Shown: positions 32,059-41,538 of the stretch, one piece after another | Layout of the letters: each line of letters opens with the position of its first letter | Position numbering within the stretch: the stretch's first letter is position 1 | Assembly (NCBI GenBank): GCA_947302435.1 | Contig: CAMYVQ010000002.1 | Span: 1 to 64,000 of the forward strand | Direction: 5' to 3' | Origin: an uncultured Prevotella sp. | GTDB lineage: Bacteria > Bacteroidota > Bacteroidia > Bacteroidales > Bacteroidaceae | Length of the DNA: 64,000 nucleotides | Notes under the pieces: model-generated | Database searches by the model: none | What the model was told of the DNA's origin: nothing | The model's input: the letters and a program-made list of their open reading frames with translations, nothing else | Position numbers and translations under genes: made by a program

Positions 32059-34134
32059 ATGGGTAACAAACTTTTTTTGGCTCTTTTGGCAGTGCTTCTT
32101 TCGGGAGGCACTGCTTTTTCGCAAATCCATAGAATGGAAAAGGGTGACTCGGCTATGACCAGTCGCACCTATAGCCTCAATCCCGTGGTTGTCACCGGCT
32201 CTGGCCATCACCAGCGACTGAAGAGTACTGCTACACCCGTCCGTGTGCTCTCGGCACAGGAGATTCGTGAGCAGGGCATCACGACCTTCGAGGATGCTCT
32301 CGTCCGCATGCTGCCCCAGGCTTCGATGGCCCCTTCTTCGATGGGAACCTTCCTCCGTCTGAACGGCCTTGGCAACAAGTACATCCTCATCCTTATCAAC
32401 GGTCAGAAACTTTCAGGCGACATCTCGAACAATGTCGACCTGAGCCGTATCGACATGGCGCGTGTCAAGCGCATTGAGGTGCTCGACGGTGCAGCCTCGT
32501 CGCTCTATGGCAGCGATGCCATCGGTGGTGTCATCAACATCATTACCGACGAGTCCACCCGTTCCCTATGTAGCGCTTCCAACACTACGACCGTGAGCGG
32601 CTACGGAAAGCTCACGGAGAGCGTGACACTCGATGTCTATAAGAACGGCTTCGGCTCCTACACCTCGTTCACCCACGACCGTGCTGACAGCTACCAGAAC
32701 AGTGGCCTGGAATATCAAAAAGGCTCGGAAACGGCGACGCAGCCCACCATTGCCCCCCTCTTCACGGGCTATCGCTCCAATTTCGTCAGCCAGAAGTTCA
32801 CATGGTCGCCGACACGCCACTTGGCTTTCAATGCAGGCATCAGCTACAACCACAAGATCACCGACCGCCCCGACACCCAATCCGATATTGCCGGTGGCAC
32901 CGACTACGAGATGCGCTACAAGGGCCTGCGCTGGACTGTTGGTGGCATCTATAAGTTCGACCGCCGCAACTCCCTGCAGGCCGACTTGACCATCGACCGT
33001 TTCCGTTACGGCAAACAGTACGATGTGGCCACGAAGACTAACACCGTGGGCGACTACGTGCAGTCGAAGAAACAGCGCACCGCAGAGCGGCAGGTGAAGG
33101 CCATCCTTGGCCTGACTCCGAACGGCACCACCATCGTGGGCACCGACTGGCGATTGGACAAACTGCTAACCGCCACAGGCAACATCGACCAGGAAACCTA
33201 CGACCTGGCTTATTATGCACAGCACGAAGAGCCATTCCTTGACCACTTTACAGTCACCGTAGGTACTCGCTACGACTATCACAAGACTTTCGGCAACCAT
33301 GTTACGCCCAAGGTCGCGCTGATGGGGTCGTTCGGTTCTTTCAATCTTCGTGCTACTTATTCGGCAGGCTTTCGCGCCCCCGGTCTCGACGAACTCTATT
33401 ACCACTACTTCGCCGTGAACCGTGGCAAGGCACAGATCAGTTTCGGAAACCGTGACCTGAAACCTGAAAAGAGCAACTACTTTGCCCTGAATGCCGAATA
33501 TCGCAGCGACTTGTTGGCAGTCAGTCTCACTGGCTATCTGAACCGTATCAGCGACATGGTGGTGAAACAGAATATCGACGTGGACGACCCGACCCGAAAG
33601 ATGCTGATGAAGGAGTTTCCTGAAATGACCCAGGAGCAGGCCGACAAGATGGTGTCATACGCCTGCTATCAAAACAGTGATGAAGGTGATGTGAAAGGCT
33701 TCCAGCTCAACATCTCCGCCAACCTCTTGCGCGGCTTCAACCTCTCTGCCAACTACGCCTATACTTACGCCCGTACCAAGTCTGGCGAGGAGTGGAATGT
33801 TCTGGAGCGTAGCATCCGGCATGCTGCCACCATTGCTGCCAACTATCACCATACGTGGGGACGTTATGGACTGAACGTCAACCTCAATGGGCGTCTGCAG
33901 TCGAAGACTTACTATACGGGCAGCTACGAGGATGCCCCCGGCTACGGAATCTGGAATCTGAACACCACTCACAGTTTTGATATAGCAAAGTGGGTCTATT
34001 TGGAGCCGAGTCTTGGCATCGACAATATTTTCGACCGTGTTGACCGCCGCATAGACTCATCCGCCCGTAAATATGCTCTCTATTCTCCCGGTCGTATGTT
34101 TATAGTGGGGCTGAAAGTGAAATTCAAAAACTGA
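32059..34134 (+). CDS. Second TonB-dependent receptor of the riboswitch operon
   Basis: The start MGNKLFLALL (32059), 4 nt after the cbiK stop, gives a signal peptide (GTAFSQ). The TonB box is NPVVVTGSG. The plug has LRLNGLGNKYILILINGQKL and VKRIEVLDGAASSLYGSDAIGGVINIITDE, close to those of the first receptor. The barrel ends with MFIVGLKVKFKN. The plug similarity to the btuB-like gene suggests the pair arose by duplication, with the barrels diverged, which would fit different ligands. A tetrapyrrole or metal chelate ligand is inferred from the operon. A strong bidirectional terminator follows. Confidence 0.9.
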   Translation: MGNKLFLALLAVLLSGGTAFSQIHRMEKGDSAMTSRTYSLNPVVVTGSGHHQRLKSTATPVRVLSAQEIREQGITTFEDALVRMLPQASMAPSSMGTFLRLNGLGNKYILILINGQKLSGDISNNVDLSRIDMARVKRIEVLDGAASSLYGSDAIGGVINIITDESTRSLCSASNTTTVSGYGKLTESVTLDVYKNGFGSYTSFTHDRADSYQNSGLEYQKGSETATQPTIAPLFTGYRSNFVSQKFTWSPTRHLAFNAGISYNHKITDRPDTQSDIAGGTDYEMRYKGLRWTVGGIYKFDRRNSLQADLTIDRFRYGKQYDVATKTNTVGDYVQSKKQRTAERQVKAILGLTPNGTTIVGTDWRLDKLLTATGNIDQETYDLAYYAQHEEPFLDHFTVTVGTRYDYHKTFGNHVTPKVALMGSFGSFNLRATYSAGFRAPGLDELYYHYFAVNRGKAQISFGNRDLKPEKSNYFALNAEYRSDLLAVSLTGYLNRISDMVVKQNIDVDDPTRKMLMKEFPEMTQEQADKMVSYACYQNSDEGDVKGFQLNISANLLRGFNLSANYAYTYARTKSGEEWNVLERSIRHAATIAANYHHTWGRYGLNVNLNGRLQSKTYYTGSYEDAPGYGIWNLNTTHSFDIAKWVYLEPSLGIDNIFDRVDRRIDSSARKYALYSPGRMFIVGLKVKFKN

Positions 34135-34194
34135 AGCACCAATATTGGAAATTTCAAGTCGTGAAACTGTTCTTATGATTTCCAAATGGATATA

Positions 34195-34223
34195 AAGAAG
34201 AGAGCCGTTGTGGCTCTCTTCTT
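34195..34223. terminator. Bidirectional terminator between the receptor operon and pgm
   Basis: Perfect 12-bp stem AAGAAGAGAGCC / GGCTCTCTTCTT with loop GTTGT, between convergent genes. Confidence 0.85.
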
Positions 34224-34249
34224 ATACAATTGCAGAAAGATGGGATTTC

Positions 34250-35995
34250 TTACAGTTTCAGATCCTTCTTGATTTGTTCGATCTTCTCTTCGGCGGCCTT
34301 TGTGCAACGCTCGTAGTCGGCAGCAGCAGCGAAAGAGGGATCCTTGATTTCGGTGTAGAACTTGATCTTTGGCTCGGTGCCGGAAGGACGCACGCTAATC
34401 TTCGTTCCGTCCTCGCAGAACCACTGTAGTACGTTGCTTGTGGTGGGCATGTTGAGCTTCTCCACAGAGCCGTCGGCTTTCTTGGCTTCCAGAGTCTGAT
34501 AGTCTTTTACGAGGCAAACCTTCGAACCGCCCAGCTCCTTTGGAGGATTGGCGCGGAAGTCGGTCATCATCTGCTTGATCTCGTCGGCACCGCTCTTGCC
34601 GGGCTTCACCACGTTGATTGTAGCTTCCTTAGAGAAACCGTATTCGGCGTAGATGTTCATGAGCAGGTCGTAGAGGGTCATGCCGTTGTCCTTTGCCCAG
34701 GCTGCAATCTCGCAGATAAGGCAGATGGATGCGGGTGAATCCTTGTCGCGTACTTTGTCGAACGGCAGGAATCCGAAGCTTTCCTCACCGCCGCCGATGT
34801 ACTTCTGCTTGCCTTCGCTGATGCGAATCTCGTTGGCAATCCACTTGAAGCCTGTGTAGCAGTCGCGCAGTTCCACACCGTTCTTCTTGGCAATCTCGGC
34901 AATGACCTCGGTGGTGACGATGGTCTTCACGAGGAACTCGTTGCCCTTCAGCTGGCCGAGCTTCTTCTTGTTGGCGATGATGTACCAGCAGAACATCATG
35001 CAGGTCTGGTTGCCGTTGAGAATTTCCCACTCGCCTTTTGCGTTGCGGCAGACGATGGCGAGACGGTCGGCATCGGGGTCGCTGGCAATAACGAGGTCGG
35101 CATTCAGACGGGTGCCCAACTTCATGCCTAAGGTCATGGCCTCGGCATTTTCGGGGTTAGGAGATACAACGGTGGGGAAGTTGCCGTCGATGACCATCTG
35201 CTCGGGCACTACGTGGATGTTCTGGAATCCCCATGAGCGCAGAGCCTCGGGAATGATGACGCGGCCTGTGCCGTGCATGGGCGAGTAGACAATGTTCAGG
35301 TCCTTGTGACGGAGAATCACGTCCTGGTCAACCATGGCCTCTTTCACTGCCTGCAGGTAGTCCCAGTCCATTTCGCCACCGATGATGTCGATAAGCTCTT
35401 TGTTGCCCTCGAACTTCACGTCGTCGATTTGCACTTTGTTCACCTCGTCGATGATACCCTTGTCGTGAGGAGCCAGCACCTGTGCGCCGTCGTCCCAGTA
35501 GGCTTTGTAGCCATTGTACTCGCGGGGGTTGTGTGAGGCTGTGACGTTCACGCCTGCCTGTGCGCCGAGCTGACGGATGGCAAACGAGATCTCAGGGGTG
35601 GGGCGAAGGCTCTCGAAGAGATAAACCTTGATGCCGTTGGCCGAGAAAATGTCGGCAACAGTCTCGGCAAACATGCGGCCATTGTTGCGGCAGTCGTGTC
35701 CGACGACCACTGCGGGCTGGATGTTGGGGAATGCTTTATTGATATAGTTGGCAAAGCCTTGGGTGGCCATGCCTACGATGTACTTGTTCATGCGGTTGGT
35801 GCCGGCACCCATGATGCCGCGCAGGCCGCCTGTTCCAAATTCGAGATTCTGGTAGAAAGCGTCAATCAGTGCTGTCTTGTCCTCGTTGTCGAGCATTGCC
35901 TGAACTTCCTTGCGTGTCTCCTCGTCAAAGGCTGGAGTGAGCCACTGCTTTGCCTGTGCCTCGCACTGTGCAATAAGCTGAGCGTTATTTTCCAT
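34250..35995 (-). CDS. Phosphoglucomutase / phosphomannomutase (PgcA type)
   Basis: Interconverts hexose-1- and hexose-6-phosphates in the cytoplasm. All four active-site loops are present: phosphoserine loop VTASHNPREYNGYK, metal loop ASDPDADR, sugar loop GGEESFGF and the phosphate-binding RPSGTEPKIKFY near the C-terminus. FGTGGLRGIMGAGTNRMN is typical of the long (about 580 residue) alpha-phosphoglucomutase group. It is monocistronic, with a -7 box TAACTTTG at 36054-36061 on the minus strand. Sugar specificity cannot be decided from sequence alone. Confidence 0.95.
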   Translation of the reverse strand: MENNAQLIAQCEAQAKQWLTPAFDEETRKEVQAMLDNEDKTALIDAFYQNLEFGTGGLRGIMGAGTNRMNKYIVGMATQGFANYINKAFPNIQPAVVVGHDCRNNGRMFAETVADIFSANGIKVYLFESLRPTPEISFAIRQLGAQAGVNVTASHNPREYNGYKAYWDDGAQVLAPHDKGIIDEVNKVQIDDVKFEGNKELIDIIGGEMDWDYLQAVKEAMVDQDVILRHKDLNIVYSPMHGTGRVIIPEALRSWGFQNIHVVPEQMVIDGNFPTVVSPNPENAEAMTLGMKLGTRLNADLVIASDPDADRLAIVCRNAKGEWEILNGNQTCMMFCWYIIANKKKLGQLKGNEFLVKTIVTTEVIAEIAKKNGVELRDCYTGFKWIANEIRISEGKQKYIGGGEESFGFLPFDKVRDKDSPASICLICEIAAWAKDNGMTLYDLLMNIYAEYGFSKEATINVVKPGKSGADEIKQMMTDFRANPPKELGGSKVCLVKDYQTLEAKKADGSVEKLNMPTTSNVLQWFCEDGTKISVRPSGTEPKIKFYTEIKDPSFAAAADYERCTKAAEEKIEQIKKDLKL

Positions 35996-36102
35996 AATTG
36001 TAATAGAATTAGTGAGTGATTTGTTTGAAATGTTTCTTTTAAATACTGATTGACAAAGTTACAAATAAATATAAAAACGAAAGAATGAAAGACAGAAAAA
36101 AT

Positions 36103-36157
36103 GGGAGGCTATGCCGCGAAAGTGGTCTTTTTTCAACTTTTTTAGCAATAGTCTCCC
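36103..36157. terminator. Terminator hairpin after the TPR genes
   Basis: GGGAGGCTAT at 36103-36112 pairs with ATAGTCTCCC ending at 36157, with T-rich sequence on both sides. On the minus strand it follows the TPR gene stop at 36186 and ends in ATTTTTT. Confidence 0.55.
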
Positions 36158-36185
36158 GTTTTTGTTGGTGATTTGTTCGTGTTTC

Positions 36186-37382
36186 CTACTTCTTCAGGAG
36201 TCGGTCTATTTCATCGAATTGTTTGCCCATGTTCAGGTTGAGGTAGATGCGATAGAGTGCCGGCCCCCATTTTTCCTTTTCGTTCGGCATCAGTTGGCGG
36301 TAGTGTTCCATGTAGGGACGGGCTTTCTGATACAGTTGTTGCAACTGTTTCTTGTCCTTTCGCTCGTCGAGTTGCAGGGCAAGGTTGATGTAGCAGGTGC
36401 CTGCGTTGAAATAGGCCTCGGCATACTGGCTATTGAACTTTATGATGCAGTCGCTGACATCGATGCATTCGGTGTAGCGTTCCATGCGGAGCAGGGTGGT
36501 GGATTTGGCGAAGTAGTAGATGGTACAGGTGTCGCAGGCGGCTATGGCCGCATCCGTGGTGGCCAATGCTTTTTCGAGTTCGCCCTGCTGGGTGTAGGCA
36601 TCCATGAGCCGGGGGAAGAAATAGCCAAAGGTGGGATAGCGGCGGAAGCCTTCTTCGAGTGTCTTGATGTATAGCTCCTTGTCCTTGAGCCATTGGCGGG
36701 CTTCAGCCATGTATTGCAAGGTGAAGTTCGCTTTCGTCGAGTCGCGCAGGGCCAGTTTGCGGTGGCGTAGGGTCAGCACGGCATCGTTCATCTTGAAGGC
36801 ACTGAAGGTTGCCCAATAGCCTGCTTCGGGCATCCGTTTGTCGGTTTCCGCATAGTTGCGGCCCGTAAAGAGGGGCTGGCGGTCGCAATCGATATAGAGC
36901 TCGAAATAGTTGAACGCCTCCTTATAGTTCTCCTTGCGCAGATGATAGGTTCCGGCATTGAAGAGGTTGGGCCGGTAGGTGTTGAGCAGTTCGGCATGCT
37001 TCTGCCGGTACTCTGGGGCTACACGGCCTTTCTTGTCGGGGCGCATGTCGATGGAGTCGAGTGCCTCGAGGATGGTGAACATGCGGCGGTTCAGGTTGAA
37101 AAATTCGGCTGTGTCCTGTTTCTGTTTCAGGTAGAGCCGTTCGTTGGCGGCAGCATAGAGGCCTCGCACGGCATCGAACCACGTGAGGTAAATCTTCTTG
37201 TTATCCTTGTTTACAGACTCTTTCAGCAGACCAGTCATGAGCTGTTCGGCTTTTTCCAAGTCTTTGTCTTTGCCGCTCTTAATGAAAGACCGCGCCTGAC
37301 TGAGCTCCTTCTTCTGAGCTCTGGTCAGACACGGTGTTATCATTAGTAAGAGGAGCAAAGCAGTTGTGAAGTGCTTTGTCAT
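36186..37382 (-). CDS. Secreted or periplasmic TPR-repeat protein
   Basis: Signal peptide MTKHFTTALLLLLMITPCLTRAQ, then helical repeats through the whole length. TPR-like units are clear near the C-terminus (ALATTDAAIAACDTCTIYYFAKSTTLLRMERYTECIDVS; AEAYFNAGTCYINLALQL). Function is not known; such proteins serve as binding scaffolds. It is 23 bp after a second TPR gene of similar size and layout (both have ACFNAG/CVFNAG-like repeats before a long C-terminal helix), so the two are probably paralogues. Both lie downstream of gyrA in the same direction. Confidence 0.85.
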   Translation of the reverse strand: MTKHFTTALLLLLMITPCLTRAQKKELSQARSFIKSGKDKDLEKAEQLMTGLLKESVNKDNKKIYLTWFDAVRGLYAAANERLYLKQKQDTAEFFNLNRRMFTILEALDSIDMRPDKKGRVAPEYRQKHAELLNTYRPNLFNAGTYHLRKENYKEAFNYFELYIDCDRQPLFTGRNYAETDKRMPEAGYWATFSAFKMNDAVLTLRHRKLALRDSTKANFTLQYMAEARQWLKDKELYIKTLEEGFRRYPTFGYFFPRLMDAYTQQGELEKALATTDAAIAACDTCTIYYFAKSTTLLRMERYTECIDVSDCIIKFNSQYAEAYFNAGTCYINLALQLDERKDKKQLQQLYQKARPYMEHYRQLMPNEKEKWGPALYRIYLNLNMGKQFDEIDRLLKK

Positions 37383-37405
37383 TTAAGATTCTTAAAGGGT
37401 TGGTT

Positions 37406-38647
37406 TTATTGGTTGAGGAGTTTCTCCATCTCGTCGGCCTTCTCCTTATTCTCGAGGGCGTAGTAGATCTGATAGAGAGGATAAGCCCACTTCACTTTCT
37501 CGCTGTCGGGGTCAAGCTCGCGGGCACGCTCCAAGAAGGTCAGGGCATCAGCCAGAATGGCTTTCACCTTGTCGGCATCTTCTTTCTTCAGGCCACCAGT
37601 GTTCTTGTCGGCCAGCTGATCCTTCAGACCAATAGCCTTTGAGTTAAGGCAAACACCGGCGTTGAAGACGCACTGCACAAACTCAGGATCGATTTCGATA
37701 GCCTTCTTGTAGGACTCAACGGCAGCATCCCATTCGCTCTGGTTCATCTGTACCTCGCCTTTCACGGCCCATGCCATCTTGTTCTGGGGGTCGAGGGCAA
37801 CCTCTTCATCAGCCCAAGCTTTCATTGCGGAAACGTTGTTGGCGTGTGAGTAGTAATCCATGAGCAGGTTGAAGTAGCGGGCCTCTGAGGGGTCTTCCTT
37901 GTGCAAGTCCTTCAGCATCTTCACGTATGCGACAGAGTCTTCCTGGGTCTTCATGCTCTCTTTCTTCGAGAACAGCATGATCTCCATGGCCTCGCCTGCC
38001 TTGCTGGGATCTTCAGCGGTGAGGGTTGCAAACTTCTCGGCTTCGGGATAGTTGTGCATCTGGTAAGCCAGAATGGATGCATAGTAGGCAATGTCATAGT
38101 AGAAGGGATCTTTGGGGAAGTCCTTCACCTCGGCGAAGATGGGGGTGTTCTTCATGTCAAGATAGTACTTCCATGCCTTAATGGCATTCTCATTGTCCTT
38201 CTTGTCCTGATAAAAATACTGTCCGGCCTGAACGAGGGCGATACCGAAGGTCTTGTACTTCGTCTGGGCGGCGGCACGGTACTTCAGCTTCACCTTTCCT
38301 TTCTCGTCGGGCTGCTGGTCGAGTTCATCGCATTTCAGAACGGCTTCCCAAGTGGCGATAGCTGCGGTGTGCAGGCCCAATGTGTCATAAGGGTTTTTGC
38401 TGACATTGCTCTCAATTTGCTTTGTCTGTATGGCGGAGAACTTTCCGTGCATGATTTCACTCTGCAAATTCCAAGCACCTTTTTTGTCGAGAGTCTCGCT
38501 TGAGGTTAGTGCAGGAGCCAGTGTCTGGGCTGCTTGGTCAAACTCACCCTTGCCCATCAGCTTTTTAGCTTCTTTTACAAGGGCGTCCTGAGCGAAGGCC
38601 GTTGTGGCAGCTGCTGCCATGAGGGCCATCATCATCATTTTTTTCAT
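37406..38647 (-). CDS. Secreted or periplasmic TPR-repeat protein (paralogue)
   Basis: Signal peptide MKKMMMMALMAAAATTAFAQ. TPR units include MAWAVKGEVQMNQSEWDAAVESYKKAIEIDPEFVQCVFNAGVCLNSKAI, a textbook repeat. The C-terminus (LERARELDPDSEKVKWAYPLYQIYYALENKEKADEMEKLL) parallels that of the next gene (YRQLMPNEKEKWGPALYRIYLNLNMGKQFDEIDRLL), supporting a duplication. It starts 30 bp after gyrA stops, so it may be expressed from the gyrA promoter. Role unknown. Confidence 0.87.
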   Translation of the reverse strand: MKKMMMMALMAAAATTAFAQDALVKEAKKLMGKGEFDQAAQTLAPALTSSETLDKKGAWNLQSEIMHGKFSAIQTKQIESNVSKNPYDTLGLHTAAIATWEAVLKCDELDQQPDEKGKVKLKYRAAAQTKYKTFGIALVQAGQYFYQDKKDNENAIKAWKYYLDMKNTPIFAEVKDFPKDPFYYDIAYYASILAYQMHNYPEAEKFATLTAEDPSKAGEAMEIMLFSKKESMKTQEDSVAYVKMLKDLHKEDPSEARYFNLLMDYYSHANNVSAMKAWADEEVALDPQNKMAWAVKGEVQMNQSEWDAAVESYKKAIEIDPEFVQCVFNAGVCLNSKAIGLKDQLADKNTGGLKKEDADKVKAILADALTFLERARELDPDSEKVKWAYPLYQIYYALENKEKADEMEKLLNQ

Positions 38648-38677
38648 GTTCTTACTTATTTTTGGTTAAACTGTTAG

Positions 38678-41287
38678 TTATTGATTGTTGTCGTCGTCAA
38701 AGTCGGTGGTTACGTCGGCCTCGAAATCATCGGTGGGCGTGGCATCGGTCGTCTCAAGCTCGGTGACATTCTCCTCGTCTGAAATTTCTTCGACAATATC
38801 CTCTTCTTCGACAGAGCTGATCACCTTGCAGACGGAAGCGATGGTGTCGTTCTTCTTCGTCAGGTTGATAAGGCGTACACCTTGTGTGGCACGGCCCATC
38901 ACACGGACATCGGCCACTTTCAGACGGATGAGAATACCGCTCTTGTTGATGATCATGAGGTCGTTCTCGTCGGTCACAACCTTGATGGTTACCAGTCGGC
39001 CCGTCTTTTCGGTCACAGCCAGAGTCTTCACGCCCTTGGTGCCGCGTGCCGTCTTGCGATAGTCCTCAATGTCGGTGCGCTTGCCGTAGCCATTCTCTGA
39101 GACGACCATAATGGTCTCAGTGGCGGGATCGTTGACGCATACCATGCCGACCACCTCGTCGTCGCCACCGTCGAGACGCATGCCGATGACACCCGTGGAC
39201 ACACGACCCATGGCACGCACCTGATCCTCGTTGAAGCGAACGGCTCGGCCATTGCGGTTGGCCATGATAATCTCGTTGTTGCCGTTGGTGAGTCGCACGC
39301 TGACCACTTCGTCGCCCTCATTGATGTTGATGGCAATGACACCATTGGTGCGCGGACGGCTATAGGCTTCCAGACAGGTCTTCTTCACGATGCCCTGCTT
39401 GGTGGCAAACATCACGTAGTGGCTGTTCAGGAATTCCTCGTCGTCGAATTTCTTGATGCGGAGAACGGCATTGATGGCATCGTCAGGCTCGATGTTGAGC
39501 ATGTTCTGGATGGCGCGGCCCTTCGAGTTCTTGTCGCCTTCGGGTATCTCGTAGCACTTCTGCCAGTAGCAGCGTCCCTTCTGGGTGAAGAAGAGCAGCG
39601 TGTTGTGCATCGTGGCAGGATAGATGTATTCGGTGAAGTCGTTGTCGCGATGGCGGGCGGCCTTGGCACCTACGCCGCCGCGAGCCTGCTCATGGAACTC
39701 GGAAAGCGGCGTGCGCTTGATATAGCCCATGTGCGAAATGGTGATGACAACAGAGTCGTCGGGATAGAAGTCCTCTGCGTTGAACTCATGGTCGAAGGGG
39801 ATGATTTCGGTCTTGCGGTCGTCTCCATACTTCTCCTTCACCTCGTTCAGGTCGTCTTTCATCACCTGCTTGCAACGCTCGGGGTTGTTCAGAATCTCTT
39901 CCAAGTCGGCAATGAGCTTCATCAGGTCGTCGTACTCCTGATGGAGCTGGTCGACACGCAGGCCCGTCAACTGGCTCAGACGCATGTCGACAATCGCCTT
40001 CGACTGAAGCTCGTCGAGATCGAAGCGCTTTTCCAGGTTGCGCTGGGCATCGGTGGGCGTGGCCGACTGACGGATGATGTGGACCACCTCGTCGATATTG
40101 TTCACGGCAATGATTAAGCCCTCCAAGATGTGGGCGCGTTCCTTTGCCTTCTTCAGGTCGTACTGGGTACGGCGGATGGTCACGTCGTGACGGTGCTCAA
40201 TGAAGTAGCGGATGCACTCACGGAGCGAAAGGAGTTTCGGACGCAAGCGCACACCGTCGCCTGTCTTGATGGGTACCAAGGCGATGTTGTTCACCGAGAA
40301 TGAGCTTTGCAGGGCGGTCATCTTGAAAAGTTTGTTCAAAATGACATTGGCGTTGGCGTCGCGCTTCACGTCGACCACGATACGCATGCCCTGACGGCCT
40401 GACTCGTCGTTGACGTTGGAGATGCCTTCAATCTTGTGCTGGGTTGCCAGATCGGCAATGTAAGCCACAAGGTCAGCCTTGTTGACACCGTATGGGATTT
40501 CGGTGACCACAATCTTGTCGTGGGTCTCACCGCTCTCAATCTCTGCCTTGGCACGCATGACGATGCGTCCGCGTCCTGTTTCATAGGCATCGCGAACACC
40601 CTGCAAACCATAGATATAGGCACCAGTGGGGAAGTCGGGGCCGGGGATGTATTGCATCAGCCCTTCGGTGTCAATCTCAGGATTGTCGATGAAGGCGCAG
40701 CATCCGTCGATGACTTCGCGCAGGTTGTGGGTTGGCATGTTGGTGGCCATACCCACAGCAATGCCATTGCCGCCATTCACGAGCAGATTGGGCACTTTGG
40801 TAGGCATGACACTCGGCTCAACGAGCGTGTTGTCGAAGTTGGGGTCCATGTCGACCGTGTCTTTGTCAAGGTCGTCCATGATGTGTTCGCCCATCTTGGA
40901 AAGGCGGCACTCAGTGTAACGCATGGCAGCGGGAGAGTCGCCGTCGACGGAACCAAAGTTACCCTGACCGTCAACCAACATGTAGCGCATGTTCCATTCC
41001 TGTCCCATGCGGACAAGTGCTCCGTAAACAGAAGAGTCGCCGTGGGGGTGATACTTACCCAGCACCTCACCGACGACACGGGCGCACTTCTTATGTGGTT
41101 TGTCGCTTGTATTGCCAATGCCCATCATACCGTAGAGAATACGGCGGTGTACGGGCTTAAATCCATCACGAACATCGGGGAGGGCGCGAGCCACGATGAC
41201 CGACATAGAATAGTCGATGTAGGATGACTTCATTTCCTCCTCAATGTTAATCTTTAGAATTCTGTCGTTGTCGAACGTTTGATCCAT
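38678..41287 (-). CDS. gyrA: DNA gyrase subunit A
   Basis: Breaks and rejoins DNA in the gyrase heterotetramer. N-terminal winged-helix domain with FKPVHRRILYGM, the quinolone region HPHGDSSVYGALVRMGQ, and the active-site Tyr in AAMRYTECRL. The tower and coiled coil follow. The C-terminal six-blade pinwheel is seen as repeats such as RGTKGVKTLAVTEKTG and the gyrase box QARGGVGAKAARHRD. An acidic tail (DVTTDFDDDNNQ) ends the protein. Length of 869 residues is normal. A -7 box TACTTTTG lies at 41381-41388, about 95 nt upstream of the ATG. Confidence 0.98.
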   Translation of the reverse strand: MDQTFDNDRILKINIEEEMKSSYIDYSMSVIVARALPDVRDGFKPVHRRILYGMMGIGNTSDKPHKKCARVVGEVLGKYHPHGDSSVYGALVRMGQEWNMRYMLVDGQGNFGSVDGDSPAAMRYTECRLSKMGEHIMDDLDKDTVDMDPNFDNTLVEPSVMPTKVPNLLVNGGNGIAVGMATNMPTHNLREVIDGCCAFIDNPEIDTEGLMQYIPGPDFPTGAYIYGLQGVRDAYETGRGRIVMRAKAEIESGETHDKIVVTEIPYGVNKADLVAYIADLATQHKIEGISNVNDESGRQGMRIVVDVKRDANANVILNKLFKMTALQSSFSVNNIALVPIKTGDGVRLRPKLLSLRECIRYFIEHRHDVTIRRTQYDLKKAKERAHILEGLIIAVNNIDEVVHIIRQSATPTDAQRNLEKRFDLDELQSKAIVDMRLSQLTGLRVDQLHQEYDDLMKLIADLEEILNNPERCKQVMKDDLNEVKEKYGDDRKTEIIPFDHEFNAEDFYPDDSVVITISHMGYIKRTPLSEFHEQARGGVGAKAARHRDNDFTEYIYPATMHNTLLFFTQKGRCYWQKCYEIPEGDKNSKGRAIQNMLNIEPDDAINAVLRIKKFDDEEFLNSHYVMFATKQGIVKKTCLEAYSRPRTNGVIAININEGDEVVSVRLTNGNNEIIMANRNGRAVRFNEDQVRAMGRVSTGVIGMRLDGGDDEVVGMVCVNDPATETIMVVSENGYGKRTDIEDYRKTARGTKGVKTLAVTEKTGRLVTIKVVTDENDLMIINKSGILIRLKVADVRVMGRATQGVRLINLTKKNDTIASVCKVISSVEEEDIVEEISDEENVTELETTDATPTDDFEADVTTDFDDDNNQ

Positions 41288-41380
41288 TATTGTCCTTTAT
41301 GTTTGTAAATTTGGGCAAAAATTGCGTTTAAGGCCATTTTAAGCCACGCTGACGCATTTTGCCCTTTTCATTTCAGCCTA

Positions 41381-41388
41381 CAAAAGTA
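41381..41388 (-). promoter_or_regulatory. -7 box for gyrA
   Basis: TACTTTTG on the minus strand, 93 nt before the gyrA ATG. The -33 element is not convincing. Confidence 0.45.
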
Positions 41389-41450
41389 CTATATTTTTAG
41401 GAGAAACGAAAGGATTTAAGCAATTTTAAACGTATGTTGCCTATAAGTCC

Positions 41451-41538
41451 GGGAGTGTCTGGCTTTACCATCGGGAGTGTCTGGCTTTGCCATTAGGAGC
41501 GTCTGGCTTTACTACCGGGAGTATTTGGCATTCCTACT
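41451..41538. repeat. Tandem repeat, four 22-bp units
   Basis: Units start at 41451, 41473, 41495 and 41517, based on GGGAGTGTCTGGCTTTACCATC. The first two differ at two positions; the last is the most diverged. It lies between the ykvA stop and the gyrA promoter. There is no relation to the triple-palindrome element despite the shared 22-bp period. Confidence 0.9.

Noticed and set aside
40970-41060. Quinolone-resistance change in GyrA (Gly where E. coli has Asp87)
   Set aside because: Ser83 is kept and the Gly may be natural in this group; no evidence of resistance.
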